From: Oenanthe sinensis
Taxonomy: Eukaryota; Streptophyta; Magnoliopsida; Apiales; Apiaceae
Length of the DNA stretch: 64,000 nt
Direction of reading: 5' to 3'
Assembly (NCBI GenBank): GCA_028671895.1
Contig: CM053813.1
Span: 44,362,501 to 44,426,500 of the forward strand
The notes under the pieces were generated by a model. It worked only from the letters and a program-made list of their open reading frames with translations. It searched no databases and had not been told where the DNA came from. Both the position numbers and the translations under genes were made by a program. This document shows positions 37,340-48,600 of this stretch, in pieces; the first letter of the stretch is position 1, and the number at the start of each line of letters is the position of its first letter.

Positions 37340-37600
37340 ACTATTTCGTGGTTGCTGCTCTCGAAACTTATGATATTACATGTGAGCTAGGGAAGAAGTT
37401 GATATGTCAAAGGAATTGTCAGACCTGTAATTGGTGGCAGGCATTGCAATGTACTTTGTGCAAAGGCTCAGGGAAGGTGCAGTATCAGGTGAAACAGTAC
37501 ACCTTAAGAAGTGGAGAAAAGGCAACAGTTGAATGTATTGTAGAGTCAACGAGTACTCGAGTTAAATTCACAGCTTACCTTGCATCGTCAAGTAGCTGAA
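37340..37600 (+). pseudogene. Captured DnaJ-type zinc-finger protein fragment
   Basis: The frame from 37348 contains CQRNCQTCNWWQALQCTLC followed by KGSGKVQYQVKQYTLRSGEK and ATVECI. CxxC followed by CxxCxGxG is the DnaJ-type zinc-finger signature, and the K-SGKV-YQVK-YTLRSGEKAT run matches a conserved plant (plastid-type) protein I recall. It breaks off after about 80 residues. The rest of the donor protein is absent. Confidence 0.55.
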
Positions 37601-38531
37601 ATTAAAAGTTGCTATAATTATGCATCGTTTCTTCGTTTAAATTCCGACGCCAAATTCTGTTGAGGCGACAATGACCCTTAAAGTAGGTCATTAACCTTGA
37701 AGTAGCCTTTTGAAAACAGATGTTATTGGATGACAAGGAAGAAGAGATCGATGGAGATTTTAAAAGATGGAAGTCATTGTCATCATTTACATGGAAGTAA
37801 TTGCCATGATGTTGAGCTCTGTGAGCATTTACGGTTTATCTTACATTGTCAAGTTAGCTGATAATTCAATCCAGAAAATGCATGGTGCGAGATTGGGCGA
37901 AACCTTGTTTACTCGTGGAGATTAGGCATGAAGCCTTGATTACTCCGGTCATGCTTGGAAAAAGTTGTGCTTCGACACTTTGCTCTACCAGATTCTATTG
38001 AGGCAAAATGCCTTGAATTAACATATCAAGTTGTGGTTAAAGGAGTGAAGGGAAGTCGAAGGAGTTTTTATTTATTTATAAAAATTGAGCACTGTGAGCA
38101 GTAGTCCTCAAAATGGCAGTAGCACACTCCAACTGTCAGGACAATGATTGATTAGTAGCAGTTTCTATTATCTTTTCAAGCCCAAGAGTTTCACGTTGTT
38201 CCCACTCACTGGCTTGAGGGGGAGTATTGAGGAATAAAATATAAGGGTAGTCTAGTCTTTATAGTTGTTAGGATATTGGATTATATATAAAGGCCCACTT
38301 AATTTTTATTTGGGTAGATCAATCACAATGTAGTCCATCAAGGTACTAGCTGGTAACATGTATTCTCTGCAATACATGCTCATCTTCTTCGTTATTCAAT
38401 CTTAGTTTAATTATGTGATGCAATCCTTTAAGTTTATTTACATTCTCTCTTACTGTGTTCAATTCTTTTTCTTTTTCTGTGTTTTATCTATAAACATAAT
38501 ATATAGACAAATTATATTTGTCATCACATAT

Positions 38532-39882
38532 GGGTAGTTTAATTTTACAATTGTATATATAATTGAAGTTATAGTAGTGTAGAAATTTGAGGTTGAAGAT
38601 GGTAGATAATGAAGTAAATCTGTATATATATTGCTGTTGGAGATTTGCGGCATGCATAATGGGAGGTAGAGATATGTTTAGTCAAGAGGGCAAATGGGTT
38701 ATTTATTCAACTCCTACACGCATTTTTTGAATGCGAGTTTGACTATTTAATAAGGCACAAAAATTGACATGTAGTATTTTGGGTATATAGTACTTAAATA
38801 TGTGTTATTTAGGTCATTTTCATGATGGTTAACTATGCTATAAACAATTAATTATGACTTTAATTTTAAAATGATAATATTTAGCTATCTTTTATATTAC
38901 AATATTTGTTTTTTTGAAAACAAAAAGAGTATTAATTATTTTCAAAATAACAATTTTTAATTGTCATTTTAATTTTAGACTTTTTTCATTGAACTAATAA
39001 TTGATTTTTATAATTATAATATAAAATAATAATAATAATAACATTATAACTTTAAAATACTACTTAAATTTATTTATTTTTATTTTTAGTTAACATTTTT
39101 TACAAAAAAATAATTTACAATGTACTTAATAAATAAATTAAAAAATGATAAACATAATTAACTTTTATTATACCATTAAATAAAATAAATATTAAAAAAT
39201 AATAATCAATTTGTATTAAACTGAGACATATTAAAAGTAAAAAAGTAATAAAAAATATTTAATCAAGATATAAGTTTGACTTCAAAAACAATTTGTCACC
39301 CACAAATGTAAATCATATTACATATTATTAAAATCAAACACACTGCTTAACGGGACAATACTATAAATTTAAAAATAAACTTAATATTAATATTTTATTG
39401 ATAACAAAATTTTACATGTGTCTTAAACAATTTATAATTTTAAATACATATGTTGCAGGTTATGGGTGTAAATAAATATATATAATATAATACATGATCC
39501 ATAATTTGTTTAAATTAGAGATTTTTTTAATAAGTAGTCTTATATAGTTTTATTGTTTTTCAAATGAGAAATTTCTTAAATATTTTTTTTATTTTAACTT
39601 CTAAATATTGTTAAAATTTTATAAATATTAATTTTTTAAATTTGAACTTTTAAGTATTTTTAACCTTATATAATAATTATATATTATTATTAATAATGAT
39701 GATAATAATATTCTTAATAATAATAATAATAATAATAATAACAACAATTATATACTTTTATAAATTTTTAAAAATTAAGCGAATATTTTCACTTATTATC
39801 TTTTCACGTCTGATTTTTAAAAATTAAAATAAAATGTTAGGAATCTATGTAATTTTGATAATAACATTAAATCTTATAATCA
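38532..39882. other. AT-rich intergenic region
   Basis: Very AT-rich DNA with an (AAT)n microsatellite at about 39719-39741. No ORF resembles a known protein. It is bounded on the right by the candidate outer solo LTR. Confidence 0.5.
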
Positions 39883-39887
39883 TGAAA

Positions 39888-42437
39888 TTATACTTTTATT
39901 GTAACTGATCAATTGATATGAAAACTATAAATATCGATTGATCAGGAAATCATTTATCAGTTGACATGTTTCTGTTAATCAACTGATAATATGGATAGTA
40001 GCTTAGGTGTAATTAGTCTACTTCAATTGATATGGTTTTAGTCGTTTGATAAACTCTTGTCGATTGATACTAGAGTCGATTGATATTGATTATCAATTGA
40101 TGTGTAACTTAGACTGTTGAAAGACATATATTTAGGCTTATTTGTAATAATTAGATGCAACTCAACTCAATAAGAAAGTGAAGTACATAATAAATATTGA
40201 AACAATAATCAAGACGAAAAATATCAACTAGACACTATGAATCAGAATATCTGAAGAAGTCTGACAAGATTGCTACTCAACACTGAAAGAACTAAAGAAG
40301 TTCATTTATATGTTCAAGCGTCGGTGTGAAATAAAAGAATAGTATCTCAAGGAGTTCAGAAGATACAGAAGGTTTTAAGTTCTTACTACAGAAAGATTAT
40401 TGAAGAAGAAGATTGTAGATGAAAAACAAGAAGAAGGCAAGACATGACAAGACAATATATAAAGACCACTACAGCAGAAATGAAAATCAACATTGAAGTT
40501 AGACATCCGTGAACCAGACCAGTGCACGGGGTTTCTACAATGTCAGTGAAGATTCGTCATCAAAAAGTACAAGTGATTTTATGACAGAAGACAGATAAAA
40601 GACGGAAAAATTTCAGAGTGATCAAAAAGTTTATACAAGTCAAGATAGTATTTTAATTCTACTATCAAAAGTTAATTAATTATTTAATTTATTTTATAAA
40701 TTATTTAATTAAATTAAGTCGAATTAATTTATTATAAAATATATGTCTTGGTATGACTTTTAATAAGTTTTTTTAGGCTATATTAAAAGTCATACCGAAT
40801 TCTATATTAAAAGTCATACCGACTTATATAAGAAAAAGTCATACTGAAATTCTGTTGAAAAGAAAGTCATACAAGCTTAAACAGAAAGTCATACCGAGTC
40901 TTGCTGTTGAAAAGTCATACCGAACTACTGTTGAAAAGTCATATCGACCAAGCTGTTGAAAAGTCATACCGAGCTACTATTTAAAAAGTCATACTGAGCA
41001 GATTTGAAAAGTCATACCGAGCAGATTTGAAGAAAGTCATACCGAGCTGTTGTTAGCCAAAGCAGAAAAAGTCATACAGATGATGACTTTAAAAAGGTCA
41101 TACCAAAACTGCTTTAAAAAAGGTCATACCGAATGAAATTCAAAAGTCATACCGGGTTTTTTCAAAAGTCATACAAGTGTTTTTCAAATGTCATACAACT
41201 TAAATAAAGTCTGAAAAATGTCCTGATCTAGAAAGTCATATCAGCTTTCATCCTCTATAAATATGAGGCAAGAGTCTTCATAATTCAGAGTTGAAAAAAC
41301 ATTCAAATTTAGTAATTTGGCTGATTGTAATATTCACAGACTTTCTGTACTAGTTTGAATTATAATTGTTATCTTAGAACAATTCATGTCAAATTCGTTC
41401 TAGAATTCTAAACAATTATTTATACTTTCAACATATTAATTTTGTAATACTTTTCAAGTTAAAATCATAACTTATACTTGAACAATATTTCATTAAAATT
41501 AATATTTCATGAGAATTTAAAATAATATTTTTAAATCCAAAATTCTGCGATTAAAATAAGATATTATATGTAACCCCCCTTCTACAATATCAGGGACCAA
41601 CAATTGTCAAATTGTAATTATTTGAATACAGGAAAATTATACAATAGAAGAATAATCAATTGATATGGAGGCATCAACGGATAGAAGATCAATTGATAAA
41701 AAGTCAAGTCAAGAAAAACGAAGACCGTCAACTGATATGAAGACTCATCGATTGATAACATTTATCAATCGATAAGTCAACAGCTATTATCAGTCGATGA
41801 ATATCAAGATCAATCGAATAAGAATATCAGTTGATGGATACAAGGAATAATCAATTGATATGCTTAACAACAAATTATCAATTTGCAGGGACAGCTCGAC
41901 AAGACATAAAGCGTGCATATGGAAGACAGTCTATACTGACTGTGAATACTCAGAGTGAAGTTGTCTTTCCAAAATCGCAGACCTTTCGCAAAATAGAAAA
42001 ATGCAAAAAGGAAAGATAGATAAAAGTCAATCCTAAAATAGATTAAATGTTTTATATTCTTCCTAAGAATTGTAAACATACTTGTCATATATAAACAAGT
42101 GTGGTAGCATTGTTATAGATAGAAATTAGATAATATCTTGGGAACAGCTGTTTAAGAAAAGCACTTGTAAAAACAGTTGTTTAACTCTCGAACTTTGTAA
42201 TTGCAGCTAGGTTTCTTCAACCTAGATCATTTGAGCAAAAATACAAGCTGATGGAAAAATCAATCCATCAGTAATTTTAAATATCTTGTGTTTGTTCAAA
42301 TAATTTTCTAAGTTTTAATTGTTCATATCTTAACTATTTCTTCAACACTTTCAAACTGTTAAAAATAAGAGAAGAATGGGATATATTTGTATTCAATCCC
42401 CCCTTACAAATATAAACATTGTTCCTAGCGAATAACA
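39888..42437 (+). mobile_element. Candidate outer solo LTR with ATCAATTGAT motif array (split by an inner solo LTR)
   Basis: Right end has the copia-type signature TTGTATTCAATCCCCCC near 42390-42410 and ends GCGAATAACA (42437). Flanking TGAAA occurs at 39883-39887 and 42438-42442. The left end would be TT rather than TG, so the start is uncertain. Both halves are full of variants of the 10-bp palindrome ATCAATTGAT/ATCGATTGAT (about nine between 39905 and 40101 and about eleven between 41648 and 41880). The interruption is the inner LTR at 40118-41602. Without it the outer unit is about 1.06 kb. Confidence 0.5.
40118..41602 (+). mobile_element. Inner solo LTR (copia/SIRE-like), 1485 bp, with AAAGTCATACCGA array
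   Basis: Begins TGAAAGACATATATTTAGG and ends TATCAGGGACCAACA. The end text (ACCCCCCTTCTACAATATC then GGGACCAACA) is typical of SIRE/Maximus-type copia LTR termini. Flanks are ACTGT (40113-40117) and ATTGT (41603-41607), 4 of 5 matching. From 40740 to 41235 there are about 18 copies of AAAGTCATACCGA at 20-35 bp spacing, preceded by one inverted copy (GGTATGACTTT at 40751). No internal domain follows, so it is a solo LTR inserted in the ATCAATTGAT array of the outer unit. Confidence 0.62.
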
Positions 42438-42708
42438 TGAAAATTTTAACATGTAAAATATTTATGTATTTAAATTTTTTTAAAATATTTGTTATATTTA
42501 AATTTTAATTTTTTAGATAATAATAATATTAATATTTAATTGTTTTGATATATTTAGGAAGATTATTTGAATTTAAACTTAAAATTTCAATTATTCATTT
42601 ATTTACAATTAAATTCAAATATATTTAAAGAAATCATGTTTATTCAAATTTAATAAATGTATCTATGTAAATACAAATAACTAATTGTAATTGATTGAGA
42701 ATCTTTTA

Positions 42709-44229
42709 TGATGTGCTAAAAATATACATTTTAAATTGCAAGTGCACAATTCACATCGTTTTAATAATTTAAAGATTCGTTCCGCAAGGACTAAAATTAT
42801 TTTTACAAAAACTTTAATTTTCAATTTAGGCGAATTAGACCAATTAATTTTGAGATGAGTTATTAACCAAGGACAAAAAAAAAGGAATGATAATAAGCTA
42901 ATTAAAAATTCAAGTAACGAAACTAACTAAACTTTAAACATTAATTAAAATACTTGGCAAATAAAAAAAATAGACAAAGGAAGACTAGTGCTTTTAAATC
43001 TAGATCTACAAACTAAAGACCATAATTAATACTACTAAAATTAGATCTAAAATTCAATACAACTCAAAAGCAAAACCACATCTAAAATATCAAACCATTA
43101 AAGCTATTTTAACAAATCTAACAACTAAAAAGTAGATCTAAATTCTAACACCCAACAAGAAATAAATTTAGCTCTAAAATATTAAACCCACTAATAAAAT
43201 GGAGATTTAAAAGGGGTTCAACTACAACATAAAAAGAAAAGTAGATCCAAGAACATTAAACTAAAGAGGCTCCTTTCAATTCTCAAGTACTTTACTTTTT
43301 TACTTGATGAAATTGAAATGGGTCATAGCCATAAAGGTGAATGAGACAAGTAAAATGTAAAAGTAGATATAAAATTTAAAGAGCTAAGTTTTAACACTAC
43401 CAACAACTAAATCTATATCTAAAATATTTAAACAACTACAAGTAAATATCAAACCCAACAACCAAAACTAGTTCTACAATCTAGAATAAAAAAAAACTAA
43501 TAATAATAAATTTAGAGATCTAAATCATTGAACACACATTTAAAATAGAGATTTAAAGGGGCTCATGACAAGATAATAAATAATAAAACTAAGGAGTAAA
43601 GTAGAGAGATAAGTAAACTAGATCTAGAATATTAATCTAAAAGGCTCCTTTCATTTCCCAAGTATACAACTTGTGGTACTTAGAAAGATATCATAACCAT
43701 AAATTTAAAGAAGATAAGATGAAGACTAACATAAAAATAAATTAAGACTTAAAGAAGATAAGATGGAGACTAGCATAAAAGAAAATAAAGACTTGCATTA
43801 ATTTGAAAAGTGTTTACAATATTTGAGAGAGCTAAAAACTAGATCTAGAAAATTAAAAGAGAGGCTACTACTAAAACTAGGGTAAAACTAAAGATGATTA
43901 CAATGAGAGAATGAGATGTATTTATAGGCTAGGACTAGGGTTTTGGTGGTGTTGGGTCAATCCCCACCATTCAAATGAGGTGTTTGTTGATAAAATCTAC
44001 ACCATTGATTTTTGATTTCATCCACAACTTGCTCTTTTGTCTTTTTCTCCTCTTTACTTTGTTGGCTTCCTTTTCTTCCCTTTTTTTGCCCTTTCTAACA
44101 CATTCCTTCTCCTTTAATTATTTAATTTTCTTATCTGCAAAATAAGGAAAATAAAATAAATTAACTAATAAAAATACGAAAGCGAACAATAAAATAGGCA
44201 TTAAAATATGTAAAATTATGCACTAATCA
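42709..44229 (+). mobile_element. Solo LTR, probably Ty3/gypsy, 1521 bp
   Basis: Begins TGATGTGCTAAAAATATACA and ends TGCACTAATCA, flanked by a perfect TTTTA duplication at 42704-42708 and 44230-44234. The opening text (GCAAGTGCACAATTC, then CGTTCCGCAAGGACT) and the closing TATGCACTAATCA are features I associate with plant gypsy LTRs of the Tat/Ogre type. The interior holds about a dozen degenerate AGATCTAAAAT motifs (42990-43860), and 43180-43340 resembles 43540-43700. A possible LTR TATA box (GTATTTATAGG) is at about 43918. Confidence 0.65.
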
Positions 44230-44387
44230 TTTTACATATTTTAAAAAAATGTATCGAGGTCAATAAATATAACTTATTGTGACTAATATCATTTAAAATT
44301 TTATATTTATCCAAATTTTATACACATCTTCACAAAAAATTATACAGTTTGTAGAGTCAATCTTCACATAGATATAGATATTACATA

Positions 44388-45626
44388 ATGCAAAAAATTC
44401 GATTTCGTTGTATCGCTACTTTAACAAGTGAAAAGATAAATTTGAAGATAAAAGTGCGCTTAACCAGAATTTGGCTCATATCGATAGTAATACGGATGAA
44501 TTCAAAGGTCAAAATATGCTCTTACTCTACAAGATATAAGTAAGTAATATATGTATCAATATATACGTAAATACCATCCTTAATCTGAATAATATTATAC
44601 AACAATATTCAGATTATAATTATATATGCATTGCAGAAAACCCACATCCATGCATATGTTGGACCTGAATTTTGTAATGGACAAGAAGAGGAACATGTAG
44701 AAGGACGCCTTTATGCGGTTTTCAATTTCATTGTTCTGGACTCAAAATTTAATCACTCTACAGTTAGTAATAAAAGATATATATTTTTTATGAAATTAAC
44801 AAAGATGGAGTGTATTGAAGTTGAAGATGACTTGATACCCCTTCATAAATTTGAACTTTTTTCTCTTTGATTTTTACATATTAGAATAGGTGAATCAAAA
44901 GACCTTATAATATGTATAAATTTGATGATTTTACATTTTTTTGTTATGTTTGTTTTACGTTATATAATAATATTTTTTATATTTGTATCATACAGGTTTT
45001 AGTGCATTTTATGAGTATGCATTTTTTTTTCTCATACTGTTATTTTTAATTTGAAAATTGATATATTTGTGTGAATTTATTATTTGCAGTATGAGCTCGT
45101 GATTCTTTGAGAGATTGATTGAATTTGACAATTCAAAGACGTACTTGGAGAATCAAAGTACGTGTAACAAAAATATGGGAAAGAGTTGACAATGAAACAA
45201 GAACTTTGAAGGGCCAAAATCTCTTATTTCTTAATGATTATGTAAGTTTTATGTTTTACAAGAATTGATTATTATTTTTATTTTATTGTTATGTTTGTAT
45301 ATATGTATACTATTGCTAATACATGATAATCATCTTAGAATCAGTTGACGCATGCATATGTAAATTTGAGTATTTGGAAATCGTTTGATGGGAAAATTAA
45401 AGAAAACAACTTTTATGATATTTCAAATTTTCTGGTAAAAGATAGTTTTGATTCAATACGCCCTATTGTATCACCATTTTCTATTATTTTCACTGAACAA
45501 ACTAAAGTGGAAGGTGTTGATCTTATTCAAGACGAAGGTTTTGTCATAATCATACCAGATTTTGAAATTATAAATTTTGGAGATTCTGATTTAATTGTCG
45601 AACCCTCAAGAGATGAGTTCATATAA
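44388..45626 (+). pseudogene. Replication protein A-like OB-fold gene, decayed
   Basis: Four coding blocks, two per OB fold. Block 1 (44388-44542) has KVRLTRIW then, in another frame, HIDSNTDEFKGQNMLLLY, so a base is missing near 44478. Block 2 (44637-44868) has THIHAYVGPEFCNGQ and KLTKMECIEVEDD. Block 3 (45132-45240) has TWRIKVRVTKIWERVDNE then KGQNLLFLND. Block 4 (45341-45626) has THAYVNLSIWKSFDGK and FTEQTKVEGVD. The twice-repeated order (RVT-IW, KGQN-LL, THAYV, F--TKVE-V) is that of plant RPA70-like/DUF223 proteins, single-strand DNA binders often multiplied in plant genomes and carried by Helitrons. No helicase is nearby. No clean start or full frame; probably a pseudogene. Confidence 0.62.
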
Positions 45627-46049
45627 AAAAATTTAGATCTTTGACAAATGTAAGCACAATTAGTATATTATATTCAGTTAAAAGAATTATCATGAATAAA
45701 ATTTTATTGTGTTTTACTTTATTTTTGTAGAGTATTTTTTAATGGATATGAATATGATAGTTGATAAATGAGTATCCAAAAAAATTAAAATTTAGATACT
45801 TAACTCATAAATGCATATCTTATACAAATTGAGATACTCAATTACCAGTTGGATATCTCATTCGTTATAAATAACCCATCACTTTCAAAATTCATCATGA
45901 AGTTTTTAAAAATAGATATTTTTAACCAAAAACCATATGCAGTGATTGAGGTTTAAGGCTTTACATTTGTCATGCTAGTATGCTACCATATGGCTACCAG
46001 GTAGCTACTAGTCTACATTTCTATTAAAAATAAATAATTCAAGTGTACT

Positions 46050-46550
46050 TGTATACTATGCAAAAAAACAGAAGCAATGCAGCAAGTCAAATACAATTCC
46101 ATGACCTACATCATAACCTTGCAAGTTGGAAACAACAAAAGTCAAATAGAATTATCGGTGAAGTTAAAAATATTAAACACCCTGACTTTGTCGGTATCAA
46201 CATCATAACCTTGCGAGTTGGAACTAACATACATTTCCATGACCACCTAGAAAAAGAATGATCTGCCTAAATTAGTCTTGCGAATACCCAAATGAAAATG
46301 CTACTACTCGTATTTCTTTTGTAGAAGCTAGAGTAATAACAATCCAAGGTCACATATTCACATAAAAACAGAAAATAATCAAACTTTTATTAATAACACA
46401 TTAGATTCCACACAACTACATTATCCATATCACATATTTCCTTGTAAAAACACATTCAAACACCCAACAAACTAATAATATCGCAAACCAAATCCACTAA
46501 ATTCCACATACACACAACACAAACATTAAAAACAGATTTTTCATAATTTT
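46050..46550. repeat. Duplicate of DRB2-like intron 1 DNA (copy A)
   Basis: About 500 bp that match 51725-52225 in the same orientation, including CTATGCAAAAAA, CTTGCGAGTTGGAAC, TGACTTTGTCG-type text, and the shared run AATATCGCAAACCAAATCC. Identity is high but interrupted by small indels. Copy A is outside the gene and carries an internal direct repeat (ACATCATAACCTTGC twice, 46109 and 46200). Confidence 0.8.
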
Positions 46551-46722
46551 ATGCCGTTAAGAAGATATAGTTATTTACAAGTGATTGCGGCACTTTTATC
46601 TCTTGCACAAAATGATGCGACAAATTCTAGTGCAGGTGAACTGCTCTAAAACTGGAGAGGTACTTAAGAAAGTTGCGTACTACCTGAATACCTGATACCT
46701 CACCAAGGCTCCAAATTTCCAC

Positions 46723-46915
46723 TTTTCTCAATTTTATGGAAAGAATCTCTCTGAGCAGTCCAAAACTCACCTTCCTTCTTCATCTCAGACAAATCGTCCC
46801 TCTCATTCTCATCATCACTACCCTCAGCACCATAATCATCATCAGATTCAAACAAATTATCTAAATCATCCCCATACTCATCAAGTTCATCAACTGCATC
46901 AAGTTCTAATATTTA
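46723..46915 (-). pseudogene. Acidic exon-like fragment, unrecognised
   Basis: On the minus strand an AG-like acceptor (near 46906) is followed by an open frame beginning LDAVDELDEYGDDLDNLF and continuing ESDDDYGAEGSDDENERDDL and SEMKKEG, then a possible GT donor (GTGAGT) near 46775. It is very rich in Asp/Glu. I do not recognise the protein. No start codon or other exon was found, so it may be a fragment of a lost gene or chance. Confidence 0.3.
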
Positions 46916-47030
46916 ATATATAAAGTTTAAAAAAACCCTAAACACTTATTTCATGATACTTAGCAAAAAACAAATCCTAAATGCTACCCCATATAGCGTG
47001 TAGGGCGAAAAAACCCGTAAAAAATCATAA

Positions 47031-47052
47031 ACGCTACATAGCTATGTAGCGT
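47031..47052. repeat. 22-bp perfect palindrome
   Basis: ACGCTACATAG is followed immediately by CTATGTAGCGT, its exact reverse complement. It sits between two direct copies of TAGCGTGTA-type text (46994 and 47047). No gene is attached. It could be a relic of an inverted-repeat element. Confidence 0.6.
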
Positions 47053-47059
47053 GTATGGT

Positions 47060-48600
47060 AAAAGAAACCCTAAACACTAAATGTTTTTGGGTCATTTTCC
47101 AACCTGTGCCATTTTGAACATTTTATATATAAATTGTGTCACATAGCGTCAATACCCCCATTGACAATTAAAATTAAAAATACTAATATATACATGTATG
47201 AATAATAAATTATTAAATTATATAAATATAAATTTTATTTATTAGTTCGTACTTTTACTTAAATTATATAAATTATTAAATTATATAAATATATATTTTT
47301 TATGAAATAACACTTACTTTTTGTTTTAAAAACATATACTTGTTGTTAAAATTAACTCATTTTTTATTTAAGAAATCTCAAACGAGACCTATATTATATG
47401 GTTATATTTAAAATTAAGGATAATAATTTTTATATTATAATCTTCTAAAGAATGGTATAAATGAATCGAATCGAGTTGAACTTTAGACTATTTATATTCG
47501 GTTCGTTAATCACGAACCACTCACGAACTCCTGATATTAGTAATGAATTACTCACAAATAGCTCATTAATATCGCTCATGAACTTGTGTTCATGAACACC
47601 TTAATTTACAAATTCATTCTCATAAAAAATCTGCGAATATTTTTAAAAAATTTAATGATAAACAAAATAGATAAATTTTAATTTTAGTATCAAGATAATA
47701 AATTAACAAAAATTTCTCACATATTTGATTAAAAATTCAAAAAAGGACAAAATTAACAATTAATAATTTATAACAAAAATAAAAAAATTAATCTAATATT
47801 TAAGGGAGTAAATAACTTGTCTAAGAGTTGTTTTTTGTAGCAAAACCTTATACAATTTTAAAATTACCATGCATAATTTTTTTAACAACTCTTACTAATA
47901 TTTAATTAAAAATCAAAATGTACAAGTTTAACGAAATGAAATAATAAATGAGTACAAAAATTAGTGAATTAATTTGTAAATAAATATATATTATTATTTA
48001 TTATTTATTGTAAATGTTTATTAATATGTGTTCACGAATTTATTTCAAACATGTTCACAAAATTTACAAATATTATAATCAAATTTATTTGTAAACTTTC
48101 AAACATATTATAATCAATTTATTTGTAAACTTCTAAACTGAATTATGTTACAATCAAATTCAGCTCATTTTTGAACCAAACTTAAAAATTGTGTTCATAT
48201 TTGTTAACATATCAGCCACATTTCCAAATAATTTTTGTAAGAAAATTCTTAAAAGACTAATTTCTAAAATGACAATTATACTATTTCTTGAATAAAACAC
48301 GTACAAACTACAAACAAAAGTAAAATTTATGACATTTTAAAACGATACGTATCCGGGCAAGATTAGAAGGGCCAAAAAATTGTCACTAAAATCAACAATG
48401 TAACTTTTGGACATACTCGGCACCACAGTAACTAGCCCCTGGACCAAAATGTACAAGTAGATGCATAGATATATAATTTTACAACAGAAACTAGACTTTG
48501 GACCAAAACTCATTACTTAGTGAACTATTAAACTTCAGCCAAAGGTCTACTGAGTCATTTCACTGCTGGTGTCAAGTCCACCATAAACAAATCATAGCAT
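47060..48600. other. AT-rich intergenic region
   Basis: AT-rich, with repeated CACGAACTC/TTCATGAAC-like text about 47500-47620 and 48020-48180. No ORF resembles a known protein. The right end approaches the 3' end of the DRB2-like gene (48918), which likely has a 3' UTR here. Confidence 0.4.

Larger units (their letters stand above)
35676..38526 (+). mobile_element. Non-autonomous LTR retrotransposon carrying host gene fragments
   Basis: 5' LTR 35676-35977 and 3' LTR 38225-38526, 302 bp each, start TATTGAGGAATAAAATAT and end TTTGTCATCA; about ten differences by eye. Target duplication CATAT at 35671-35675 and 38527-38531. Primer site TGGTATCAAAGCC (35978-35990) is one base from the tRNA-Met type; a polypurine tract GAGGGGGAG (38216-38224) precedes the 3' LTR. 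The first dinucleotide is TA rather than TG, in both LTRs. The interior has no gag or pol; it contains fragments resembling a PPR protein, SCARECROW (antisense) and a DnaJ-type zinc-finger protein. Such an element must move using proteins from another copia-type element. Confidence 0.88.

Noticed and set aside
36872..37373. Overlapping ORFs on both strands in the SCARECROW-like fragment
   Set aside because: The plus-strand frame (37107-37373) is mostly a shadow of the minus-strand fragment; only the minus frame shows family motifs.
39900..42440. An endogenous pararetrovirus or satellite DNA
   Set aside because: No coat, movement or RT motif is present, and termini with CCCCCC-TT text and target-like flanks fit solo LTRs better.
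46043..46261. A 72-codon ORF in the duplicated block as a small gene
   Set aside because: The matching DNA lies inside an intron of the DRB2-like gene, the frame is not kept in that copy and nothing similar is known.
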